From Bacteroides sp. M10 (GTDB taxonomy: Bacteria; Bacteroidota; Bacteroidia; Bacteroidales; Bacteroidaceae), in NCBI RefSeq assembly GCF_014334015.1, contig NZ_CP060488.1, positions 1,074,501 to 1,138,500 on the forward strand: a DNA stretch of 64,000 nt, in the 5' to 3' direction. The notes under the pieces are model-generated. The model was given only the letters and a program-made list of their open reading frames with translations, did not search any database and was not told the origin of the DNA. The number at the start of each line of letters is the position of its first letter. The first letter of the stretch is position 1. The translations under genes and the position numbers were made by a program. This document shows, piece by piece, positions 37,888 to 46,336 of the stretch.

Positions 37888-38472
37888 TTAATCAAGAGAT
37901 TCTGGCAGTTCATCATCAAGGTCATTATCACTTTCTGTTGTTTTGGAAGCCACCAGCATATTGGTTATTTCCGTTAAGAACGCAACGTCACTAAAATAAT
38001 AGTTTGGATCGTTGGCCAACTTGTCTTCAATGTAATCAAAGCCATAGTTGGCATACTCTTCCATTTTCTCCATCATCTTATCAACTACAGTTCTCAATGT
38101 AATTTCACCTTTGTCTAATGCAATGAAGTCAATATCAGTTCTTGCAATTAATGCAGCAAAAATATAGCGACGTATATTCCCATATGAGGTTCTGCCGATA
38201 CGATTCTCAATATTTCCCCAATATTGGATAGCTTGACCGAATACTTTCTTCTTGTCTCTGTCTTCAATCAATGGCTTTGTCCTATTGTGATATAATCCGA
38301 TAAAGAACGCGATAATGAAAATCTCATAACCTGCTCCAAAAATTTTACCACGAGCTTCCAAGAAGCTACTCACACCTTTTCCATAATCGCAGAATACATC
38401 TACGACAGTCGATTGGTAACGTCGTTCCCAAGAGGGATTACGTTTAGCCCATGATTCATATAATGATTCCAT
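37888..38472 (-). CDS. unknown protein at the end of the defence operon
   Basis: The 194-residue protein starts 3 bp after the SMC-like gene on the same strand. It has no signal peptide or recognisable catalytic motif. Its body is helical and its C-terminus is acidic (TESDNDLDDELPESLD). In Dnd and Ssp restriction sets a small helical partner usually accompanies the DndD-like ATPase, so it may be a component of that complex, an inference from position only. Confidence 0.7.
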   Translation of the reverse strand: MESLYESWAKRNPSWERRYQSTVVDVFCDYGKGVSSFLEARGKIFGAGYEIFIIAFFIGLYHNRTKPLIEDRDKKKVFGQAIQYWGNIENRIGRTSYGNIRRYIFAALIARTDIDFIALDKGEITLRTVVDKMMEKMEEYANYGFDYIEDKLANDPNYYFSDVAFLTEITNMLVASKTTESDNDLDDELPESLD

Positions 38473-38475
38473 TGT

Positions 38476-40644
38476 CTATTTGATTTTATTGATTATCGTA
38501 CGTATAGTCGCCATATTAGTCTGATCGAAGCCATCCACCTTTTTTATACGGTAAACTGAACAAGTCAGCTTGTTTATATCTTCTTCACGAACTTTACCAC
38601 GAGTGATAAAATCCTTGGTCACAATTATGCACTGTTTGTCAATCTTATCAATGACGTTATAGAAATCACTTTCCTTTGAATCGCCAAATGACGATGTCGC
38701 TGCATCAAAAAACAAAGGATAATCCTCATCCCTCTTTTCTTGAGTAAAATCAGAAATAGCAAAGAGAACAGAGATATACATCACTGTTTTCTGAGAGCCA
38801 GAAGGATTGGTGATTTCTGTGCCATTGGAGCTATAGAGATGAATCTCTGTTGAATCGTTAGCAGTCTGCACTAAGCGCACTGTTCCATGGAAGTCATTTG
38901 CACTAAGTTTATCTAAATATTCATTAGCTCTTTTCTCCAACTCTGTGAGGAATCTTCGCAAATTATCCTTTTGTGCACGGAAAAAGGCCTTGTTTATTTC
39001 CTCTAGAACCTTGTGAACTTTCTTTAGAATTTTAACCTGAGAATTTGCAGGATTAAGATTATTCATCTGTTCCTTCAACTCGTCCATTTTTGATATATTG
39101 TTCTCCAATTCATCTTCCAACTGACTCAGTCTGACGGATGCTCGTTCTTTCTGTTCATACCAGCCCTTAATATCATTGAACTGACTCTCAAGGAGGCTCT
39201 CAGAAACATTACCAGCTTGAATAAGGATACGAGCCTTTTCGTCTTGCAAATCCTGAATATCCTCTTCAACGTCTTTCAACTCATTTTTTCGCAATGCGAC
39301 AAGATTTAGCCAGTCGTCAATTTCTCCTGATATGCCGAAAATTTTAGATTCTTCGGGACCGCTGAGTGAAATACTGAGTGAATGTAATTCGGTAATATAG
39401 TCATTTTTAAATAAAGATTCTTCATCAATGGATTTTATTGCAGCGTCACGCTTACACTTGGCTTCAACATGCGCACGGTATTCTTCGAGACGATGAACCA
39501 TAAAGTTATATGCATCAGATCCCTCAGAAGCTTCACGACCACATACTTTACAGATGTGGTCATTTATCATATCTTCCATAGTTTCTTGGTTAGGCAAATA
39601 CCATGGGAGTTCTGTTGCACCATTTACCAATGCACCTTGAATTTCCTTGATAGTCTCAAGTTTTGCTTTGGCAGCGGCTTGTTGCTTGTCGAAATTCTTC
39701 TCTTGAACACGTCTTTCTTTACTAAGAGCAGCACACTTTTGTTTAAATTCCGTTAGGACATCTCCAAATGGTGCTAATATCCAATATTCGTCAAGAAGAC
39801 AATGATTGTAGTCTTTCTTCTTGATTGTTGCCATGAGCTGAGTTTTCTTTGAAGTCTTAGTTTTAAGGCGTTCTTGGATATCACGATATTTTTCTGAAGT
39901 CTCTTGGTTTTGTTCAAGTTTGTTGAGATTAGATGAGAAAGTGGCGATTGCATCTTTCTTGTCCTTGATATCCTCTTTATTTTGTTGGATTTCGCCACTT
40001 AGACGCGTCATTTGCAATTCAAGAGATTTTGTCTCTTTTGAAATCTTGTCATCAGATTTCATCTCTTGTAACAAAGCCTTATTTGCCTTTTGCTCAAATG
40101 AGTCTGTATTAGCAACAAGCCCATCAAACTTATGAATATCAGAGAATTTGTCGACCAATGTCTTCAAGGAGGCTGCGTTATCGAATACGCTTAGATCAGA
40201 TTCACCTTTGAACATACTAAATCTACGAATGAAAGAATCATAGCATCGTGTTATCAACTGCTTGCCATCCACAGACTCACGTTCAATTCCATTAGTCTCG
40301 TACCCATGATAAGAAGCATTACTTACACTATAGGTATCATGACCTGTCTTTACGATTGAAAAAGATTTTTCAACCATCTTCTCTCCATCATGGTCAAAAG
40401 TCATTGCCACATAAACCTCGTCATGTTCGCCAATTTCCAGCTTAGACTTTCTCATTTCCGAAACGTTGGAAAGGTTGGCACGCTCTGATGTTGTGTCAAA
40501 TAGCCATTCCAAGGCCTCAAAAAAGGTGGTTTTACCATCTCCGTTGTCACCAAGAATTAGCGTGAGGCCATCAGAAAACTCAAAATGGTTATTCTCACCA
40601 TAATAGCTTCTGAAGTTTTTGATATCGATTGATTTGATTCTCAT
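38476..40644 (-). CDS. Rad50/DndD-like SMC-type ATPase of the defence operon
   Basis: The 722-residue protein begins MRIKSIDIKNFRSYYGENN with Walker A LGDNGDGKTT (residues 31-40). Long coiled coils (about 200-560) surround a CxxC zinc-hook-like turn (CKVCGREASEGSDAYNF, near 365). The C-terminal ABC-type signature is NPSGSQKTVMYISVLFA and Walker B is YPLFFDAATSSFGDS. The closest known types are DndD and SbcC/Rad50, which bridge or process DNA. Its start overlaps the small upstream gene by 4 bp. In a phosphorothioation locus it is a candidate part of the SspFGH-like restriction complex. Confidence 0.88.
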   Translation of the reverse strand: MRIKSIDIKNFRSYYGENNHFEFSDGLTLILGDNGDGKTTFFEALEWLFDTTSERANLSNVSEMRKSKLEIGEHDEVYVAMTFDHDGEKMVEKSFSIVKTGHDTYSVSNASYHGYETNGIERESVDGKQLITRCYDSFIRRFSMFKGESDLSVFDNAASLKTLVDKFSDIHKFDGLVANTDSFEQKANKALLQEMKSDDKISKETKSLELQMTRLSGEIQQNKEDIKDKKDAIATFSSNLNKLEQNQETSEKYRDIQERLKTKTSKKTQLMATIKKKDYNHCLLDEYWILAPFGDVLTEFKQKCAALSKERRVQEKNFDKQQAAAKAKLETIKEIQGALVNGATELPWYLPNQETMEDMINDHICKVCGREASEGSDAYNFMVHRLEEYRAHVEAKCKRDAAIKSIDEESLFKNDYITELHSLSISLSGPEESKIFGISGEIDDWLNLVALRKNELKDVEEDIQDLQDEKARILIQAGNVSESLLESQFNDIKGWYEQKERASVRLSQLEDELENNISKMDELKEQMNNLNPANSQVKILKKVHKVLEEINKAFFRAQKDNLRRFLTELEKRANEYLDKLSANDFHGTVRLVQTANDSTEIHLYSSNGTEITNPSGSQKTVMYISVLFAISDFTQEKRDEDYPLFFDAATSSFGDSKESDFYNVIDKIDKQCIIVTKDFITRGKVREEDINKLTCSVYRIKKVDGFDQTNMATIRTIINKIK

Positions 40645-40871
40645 ACGTTACGTTTTAGATAATCGTTAATCTCTTTCCAAAGTTCTCTTTCTGTAGCTCC
40701 TTCATTTGTACGACTAATAATTTGTGCAACTGCACTGATAACACAATTGTCGGAGTCTATTGCTTGGTATATATTGCCAATGTCTTCCGCAGTGTAACCA
40801 CCAAACTCCATCAGCTTATCATCAAGTAGTACAGCCTGAAGTATCTTTTCGTTGTTTGTCATTGATGCCAT
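40641..40871 (-). CDS. small helical protein of the defence operon
   Basis: The 76-residue acidic protein (EKILQAVLLDDKLMEFGGYT) lies between the helicase and SMC-like genes, 4 bp after the helicase stop and overlapping the SMC-like start by 4 bp. No family is recognised. The tight spacing implies it is co-produced with the two large proteins and may be a subunit or adaptor. Confidence 0.7.
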   Translation of the reverse strand: MASMTNNEKILQAVLLDDKLMEFGGYTAEDIGNIYQAIDSDNCVISAVAQIISRTNEGATERELWKEINDYLKRNV

Positions 40872-40875
40872 TTTG

Positions 40876-43161
40876 TTAGAATATTGACAGGTTATAATAA
40901 TTTGTTATTTCTTCTAATTCAGTGTATGCAAAGGCTGGATTTTCGGATAATCTAGCAAAGTCTTTGACCCTTTGCAATTCTCCTTTTAGCAAGTTACGTT
41001 CCATGTTGTAATTTTCCTCTGTTGAATCAAATTCTGGTGCTACTACAAGGTCATGGATGATTGCGATATGCTTATCGGGATGTTTTCTCAATATACGACC
41101 ACGACGCTGGATAAATTGTCTTGGATTTCCTGTACTTGCACAGAAAATTGCAAGTTCGCTTCTTGGAACATCAACACCTTCATCCAAACATTTCATGGAC
41201 GTAAGCACTTCGATATCACCAGTAGAAAATTTACTCAGCACTTCGTCTCTGTTCTGAATACCAGATATGAACTTCTTTACCGTAGTTGTTGGACTAACTT
41301 CTTGAACAATTTGAGTGTATTTGTCAATCAACTTATCTACATCCATATCATCAGTTGGATTGTCGGTTGTAGCATATTGAGTGGAACTGTCAAGTTGCAT
41401 ACCCTCAGGAACATAAACAAGTGTATATTTGAGACTTCCGCGTTCTTCAAAGCGTTGCCTTACGATTTGTCGGAATACTTCTTCCTTATTCTGGGCTTTA
41501 TGAATGATTCTCTTACGTTTGAGTAATAGGCGCATTAGAATATCATCCACACCAGAGAAAGAACCTTCATCTATATTATAGAACTTGGCAAGCTGCAAAG
41601 AAATCTTCTTGTATTCAGCCATTTCATCCTCATTCAAGCGTACAACATGTGGAAAGTATCTATATCGACAAAGAAATCCATTGTCGATAGCTTCCTTCAT
41701 AGAATACTCAAATGTATATTGGGCATCGCACCCAAAGAATTGCATAACAGCCTTGTTTCCTTTATCGTCAAATTGACGTTCGGGGGTGGCAGATAAACCA
41801 ATACGGCGTAGAATCTTCACCCTATCTAACTTTGACATGATATTTGGTGCACCAATATTGTGAGCTTCATCTGCAATTAATAACATCTGTCGCTGTATTT
41901 TCTTACTCAATGACATGAGCTGCTTAAATGTAGATTCTCTTGAGAAAGATGCATACGTGGTAATGATAATAAACGACAAAGATGATTCATCGCTCTCGGC
42001 AAGACTCTCTTTTAGTTTTATGTCATCAATCTCTGATCTCCATCCTTGGTTTTTAGAACTCACTTTGATAATGTGGCTAAAATTGAATCGTTTACATTCA
42101 TCCTCCCACTGTTCAACAAGGGTAATCGTAGGCACAAGTATCAAAGCTTGATAGAACTTAAATTTATTGTAAATCTGCAATAAGCAGTTCAGTGAGGTCA
42201 AAGTCTTTCCTGTACCAGTAGCCATTGCAAATAATCCCTTTTGTGATGCCTTCCAGTTATTGAAAGCCTCTTTTTGATATGGCCTTGGTTCAGGAAATGG
42301 AAATTGAGGAGATAGTGGTACAGACCGCTCTTCTTTAATATTCTCTTTCCCTTTATTCAAGGTATCAACTATTACTGTGACTTTGGCTTTTGCACGTTCT
42401 AAAATCCTGCGGATTGAATCCGACGTGCTATTCTCTGTCCTACTATAAAGAATACGTTGTTCATCTTCTAGAAGCTCCTTTATATCCTTATGTTTATAGG
42501 TCTTTGTGATATGCGTGATAATTTGGTCAGCTTTAAGATACTTGACCGTATCATCTTCACCAGAGAATGTACGATTGAAATCGTTGACAATATCGTTAAT
42601 ACGGTTCTTGTCTCGCTCTCCATCCCAATCACAAAATGCATTGATGCTCTCAATGTTTTCTACAAGAGCCATTCTTGAGAAGTTACATGAACCATCAAAT
42701 GCCACTTTACTAATACCGTCAGAGAACATAGCACATTTAGAGTGTGCTATACCATTACCAACCTTGGGTGTAATAATCTTTATTTCAATACGCTCATTTT
42801 TGATAAGCCAAGACAAGCACTCAAAAAAATGTTTATCACGCTTAGAAAGAGTATATGATATACAGTCTATTGCATTAAGGTCAAAGTACGGTGTGTTTAC
42901 TTCCGATTCACCAACCACAATAGCATTGCGATCTTCTTCGGACAAAACATCGTTGATAATCAACCTCATTCTACCACCGTTATAAAGAAATGCGGCAAAA
43001 CCATCAGCTAACACATTGATCGCTGATGATGAGAAGAATCCCAGTTTAATATCGAATGTTGTAGCGTTACACAATGCCTCAGAGAAGAAGCCTAGTGGCT
43101 CCCACTCTGTTCGCGACATGAAACGCCTACTGTCCGGCCATATTACATCAGTTTTCAACAT
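40876..43161 (-). CDS. PLD-type nuclease domain fused to a DEAH-box helicase
   Basis: The 761-residue protein joins two parts. The N-terminal third holds a phospholipase-D-like (HKD) half-site, AHSKCAMFSDG with FDGSCNFS (about residues 139-161). The rest is a superfamily 2 helicase with Walker A ATGTGKT (about 314-320), DEAH box LIADEAHNIG, motif III GLSATPERQ, and motif VI QFIQRRGRILR. Such fusions cut or remodel foreign DNA in several defence systems. The start overlaps the kinase stop. In this operon it is the prime candidate for the effector that damages unmodified DNA, comparable to the helicase of SspFGH; that equivalence is inferred. Confidence 0.9.
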   Translation of the reverse strand: MLKTDVIWPDSRRFMSRTEWEPLGFFSEALCNATTFDIKLGFFSSSAINVLADGFAAFLYNGGRMRLIINDVLSEEDRNAIVVGESEVNTPYFDLNAIDCISYTLSKRDKHFFECLSWLIKNERIEIKIITPKVGNGIAHSKCAMFSDGISKVAFDGSCNFSRMALVENIESINAFCDWDGERDKNRINDIVNDFNRTFSGEDDTVKYLKADQIITHITKTYKHKDIKELLEDEQRILYSRTENSTSDSIRRILERAKAKVTVIVDTLNKGKENIKEERSVPLSPQFPFPEPRPYQKEAFNNWKASQKGLFAMATGTGKTLTSLNCLLQIYNKFKFYQALILVPTITLVEQWEDECKRFNFSHIIKVSSKNQGWRSEIDDIKLKESLAESDESSLSFIIITTYASFSRESTFKQLMSLSKKIQRQMLLIADEAHNIGAPNIMSKLDRVKILRRIGLSATPERQFDDKGNKAVMQFFGCDAQYTFEYSMKEAIDNGFLCRYRYFPHVVRLNEDEMAEYKKISLQLAKFYNIDEGSFSGVDDILMRLLLKRKRIIHKAQNKEEVFRQIVRQRFEERGSLKYTLVYVPEGMQLDSSTQYATTDNPTDDMDVDKLIDKYTQIVQEVSPTTTVKKFISGIQNRDEVLSKFSTGDIEVLTSMKCLDEGVDVPRSELAIFCASTGNPRQFIQRRGRILRKHPDKHIAIIHDLVVAPEFDSTEENYNMERNLLKGELQRVKDFARLSENPAFAYTELEEITNYYNLSIF

Positions 43162-44132
43162 ACAAATTTATATTTCTGCATGATGCGACTTAACTCATTA
43201 ATCACATAATCAATAGATATAGGTCGTTTCTTTTTAGAATGATTGAGCATATATTTCAATACACTATATATGTCATCATGCCCATCAAAGAAATCAGATC
43301 GGCGAATGTTTCCAATAGGTGCATTTCCTTGAAGTATATACCAAAAGACCTTTCCTAATTGAAAGACATCTGACTGGTGATCTATATTACAGTCAAATTT
43401 GTATTTATTATTATCTGACTGAAGATACTTATTCATAGCTTCTGGTGAAAGCCATCCTTTAGGACCAATAAAATCATTTTTCTTATCATATATGTTGTCT
43501 TTATCACGAAATGCTATAAGCCCAAGATCACCAATCTTCCATGTATCATCAAACATGAGTATATTATCAGGTTTTAGATCTCTATGATAATATCCTATAT
43601 CTTTCAATTCTTTCAGACCATTAGCTATTTGTAGGCATAAATCTATTCTATTCCCAAATGGAATATCATTATTCTCTAAATAGTTTTTTAAATCTCCAGA
43701 AGCATAATCCATTGTGTAGAAAGGGAACAGATATGTAGGACCCTTGCCGCCTTCTTTTTTTACTTTGCAAGACAATTGACCAAAAGAAGCAATTGTAACT
43801 ACATTATGAATATGGCGTTTTTTACATTCAATTAAAGCTTCAATCTCTCTATAGAAACGTTTATTGCCTTCAGATACTGAATTATTATTATCTCTTTTAT
43901 TAGAGATCTTAATAACTCTATCAGGAACAGAACTACCATCGTCTATATAATTTTGTGCTTGATATAAAGCGAATACATAAGAATTGGCACCTTTGCTATT
44001 CTTGTATCCTGGGCTGATAGAATCAACAAAATAGTCAATACCATCAATCGTAATTGCATTATTAGTGATTTCTTCGTATATACGAATACAATTGCGATCA
44101 TAGATAAATGGTGTATTTACTATCATAGTCAT
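43155..44132 (-). CDS. Hanks-type Ser/Thr protein kinase within the defence operon
   Basis: The protein is 325 residues from the ATG at 44132; a TTG at 44147 lies upstream but inside the DUF262 gene. The kinase core is complete: Lys in VIKIS (about residue 75), Glu in FYREIEAL (about 96), YHRDLKPDNIL (about 182-192), DLG instead of DFG (about 202-204), and a SPE in place of APE. It has no membrane helix or sensor domain, so it should be a soluble active kinase. It lies between the DUF262 protein and the helicase, overlapping the helicase start by 7 bp. I know of no kinase as a standard part of Dnd or Ssp systems. Confidence 0.9.
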   Translation of the reverse strand: MTMIVNTPFIYDRNCIRIYEEITNNAITIDGIDYFVDSISPGYKNSKGANSYVFALYQAQNYIDDGSSVPDRVIKISNKRDNNNSVSEGNKRFYREIEALIECKKRHIHNVVTIASFGQLSCKVKKEGGKGPTYLFPFYTMDYASGDLKNYLENNDIPFGNRIDLCLQIANGLKELKDIGYYHRDLKPDNILMFDDTWKIGDLGLIAFRDKDNIYDKKNDFIGPKGWLSPEAMNKYLQSDNNKYKFDCNIDHQSDVFQLGKVFWYILQGNAPIGNIRRSDFFDGHDDIYSVLKYMLNHSKKKRPISIDYVINELSRIMQKYKFVC

Positions 44133-44134
44133 AA

Positions 44135-45220
44135 TTACTTTATACAATTTACAAGTAAATACTTGTCGTATTTTTTAGTAGAAAGATTTTCCTCAAGTTC
44201 ATTTTGGGCAAAATCCATTAACTGTATTTGTTCCTCGCTCGGTGTATTTGACTCATTTGCGAGCATACTCTCAAAGAATAGCAGCCTTTTCTCCCTAGCT
44301 CGCTTTGAATTAGATTGACTTACACAATTAATAGCATATTCTTTGAACAACTCGTAGTCGTCATTTGATGGATAAATAATACCATTATCACTTATATACA
44401 ATAGAATTTTATATTGCTCTTTCAATACGATAATAGAATCATCGATATGTTTATCTATAAAACAAAATAGTGTATAAAAATCATTACGCTGTTTGTATCT
44501 TGTTTCGTTGATTGGCTTTATGTCTTGAATAGCATTTACCCTATCAATAATATTGCAAAAACGTGTGAATTTCAATTCTGATACATCTGATTTTATTTTG
44601 CTCTCAAACAATTCTTCTACAGCATTTCTTTTATCTGTAATACCTTTTATCAGATATGCTGCTAATTCTTCTACGAGACTTCGATCATTCATTCTCATTA
44701 CAGTCTTATCAGTAAAAATATCCAAGTCTATTAAGGGTTGATATTCGGACATTCTATTGACAAGATGCATGAAATCTGTATCATGATAATACGCATGATT
44801 TACTTCAGAAGGATTTAACTGCACTCCTCTTTTATTAACTAAATAAAAGAACTCTTCCTTCGTTTCTGTACTACCATTGAACTCCTCCAACAGAACAACA
44901 TTTATCCTATAGTTCATAAATGTGTTCTCATTGTAATCTTTATAGTAACGTTTCGAAGAATCACGAAATTCATTCTTTATAAACTTATATATTGTAATAG
45001 CACGTTGCTGACCATCAACCATTTCAAATGTATTATCCTTATTTTTCAGAATAAAGAAGTTGGGTAAAGGATAACCTTTGCGAATAGAGTCAATTAACAA
45101 TTTCTGATCCTTTGAGGACCAAATAAAGTTTCGTTGGTAAGGAGGACGGAGGTTGATTTTTTGAGATTCTATTAAATTTATCAGTTCACCAATAGTCCAC
45201 TCTAAATTAGAATACTTCAT
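44135..45220 (-). CDS. DUF262-family protein (ParB/SspE N-domain-like)
   Basis: The protein is 361 residues from the ATG at 45220, 13 bp after the upstream stop; a longer frame to 45280 would overlap it. The DUF262 core is clear: EWTIGELINLIESQKINLRPPYQRNFIWSSKDQKLLIDSI (in parts), PLPNFFILKNKD and EMVDGQQRAITIYKFI with the DGQQR nucleotide-binding motif. No DUF1524 HNH nuclease (HxxP...) follows, unlike SspE and GmrSD, where the two are fused. DUF262 of SspE senses phosphorothioate DNA and hydrolyses nucleotides, so this may be a nuclease-less sensor, perhaps acting through the adjoining kinase. That coupling is inference. Confidence 0.85.
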   Translation of the reverse strand: MKYSNLEWTIGELINLIESQKINLRPPYQRNFIWSSKDQKLLIDSIRKGYPLPNFFILKNKDNTFEMVDGQQRAITIYKFIKNEFRDSSKRYYKDYNENTFMNYRINVVLLEEFNGSTETKEEFFYLVNKRGVQLNPSEVNHAYYHDTDFMHLVNRMSEYQPLIDLDIFTDKTVMRMNDRSLVEELAAYLIKGITDKRNAVEELFESKIKSDVSELKFTRFCNIIDRVNAIQDIKPINETRYKQRNDFYTLFCFIDKHIDDSIIVLKEQYKILLYISDNGIIYPSNDDYELFKEYAINCVSQSNSKRAREKRLLFFESMLANESNTPSEEQIQLMDFAQNELEENLSTKKYDKYLLVNCIK

Positions 45221-45233
45221 ATTATTACATTTT

Positions 45234-46334
45234 TTATATAAAACAATTCGCACAAAAGTTATCTTCATCAACATCACCAATATTGTCTGCTAATCGGCAT
45301 GAGCCTGCTTGACGCTTAGCCTCTTGTTTCTTGATAGCATCCAATTTAATTTGACGGATACGCTCTGGCTTGATAAGGTCTGCCAAACTCTCATTTTGAT
45401 TCCAAGTATAACCACCTTTCTCAAAATCCATTGCTTTTTGATAGAGATCAGGATGTTGCTCGTAAAGCCATATCCATTCTATTTTTTGTTGGAAAAAGCA
45501 GAAATAGCAACCAGAACGACTACGATTGTACGTACCAATCTTTCCGTCAACTTCAAACTTAATGGGTTTGTAGTAATCAGGTATACCGACACCACTTTCT
45601 TCAAGGATTCGGAATATGTCATCCCTCACGAGAATATCGTCATTATCAACTAATGGGAAATCGTCAAGTTTACCTACAGGATAATCCGTAGTTTTGAGGA
45701 ACTTAAATACAGCTTTATTAAATAGTTTTGTATCCAAATCTAGTAGCGAATTGGTCTTTTTACTATAATAGAAATCTTTTGTGAGAGGCTTCTCAATAAT
45801 CTTCTTCGCTTCGCTCAAAGTTTCTTCATCACACAATGAAGTATATATTTCTAAGAGTTGAGCAATGTTATTGTTGCTAAGTACCTTGTTTACAACATCC
45901 ACACTCCAAATATTCTTGCGAAAAGGGAATATAGCTTGAATGTTAGGTTTAGTGGAAACATACCCTTCCCGGTCTTCATCTCCACGAATACCAACATAGG
46001 AAATTGTAGGTGCATCTCCCACAAACTTCTCCATTTCGGCTAATTTCATTTTCTGAGTGCACCAACGAGCTTGAGGCGAAGGTAAGTAGTTACCAGACGC
46101 TTTTAAAAAATGTTCAAATGGTGTTGGCTCTGGACTACCAGCAGCGGCTCTCAACATCGTTATACCACCAAGGTATGTTTCAAGACGACTTATCAATAGT
46201 TCTGTCTCTGCCAGTTCACAGCCTGTATCAGTATTATAATACTCCAATTTCATTTGTGGATATTTGTTCTTGAGGTAAATGGCTAATGCTGCACTGTCTT
46301 TGCCTCCTGATATACCCAATATGTGTCGTACCAT
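45234..46334 (-). CDS. sspD: DndC/SspD-like phosphorothioation sulfurtransferase (PAPS-reductase family)
   Basis: The protein is 366 residues from the ATG at 46334, 2 bp after the upstream stop; a longer frame to 46376 overlaps that gene. The ATP pyrophosphatase loop SGGKDSAALA (residues about 9-18) identifies the PAPS-reductase/DndC family. Conserved cysteines occur in ARWCTQKMK, RSGCYFCFFQQ and the C-terminal CANCF. The GCYFC pair and the others suit the iron-sulfur cluster of DndC. The family adenylates the DNA backbone and accepts sulfur from a cysteine desulfurase; none is encoded here, so the host IscS would have to supply it. The name sspD is by homology of type and context. Confidence 0.85.
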   Translation of the reverse strand: MVRHILGISGGKDSAALAIYLKNKYPQMKLEYYNTDTGCELAETELLISRLETYLGGITMLRAAAGSPEPTPFEHFLKASGNYLPSPQARWCTQKMKLAEMEKFVGDAPTISYVGIRGDEDREGYVSTKPNIQAIFPFRKNIWSVDVVNKVLSNNNIAQLLEIYTSLCDEETLSEAKKIIEKPLTKDFYYSKKTNSLLDLDTKLFNKAVFKFLKTTDYPVGKLDDFPLVDNDDILVRDDIFRILEESGVGIPDYYKPIKFEVDGKIGTYNRSRSGCYFCFFQQKIEWIWLYEQHPDLYQKAMDFEKGGYTWNQNESLADLIKPERIRQIKLDAIKKQEAKRQAGSCRLADNIGDVDEDNFCANCFI

Positions 46335-46336
46335 AT

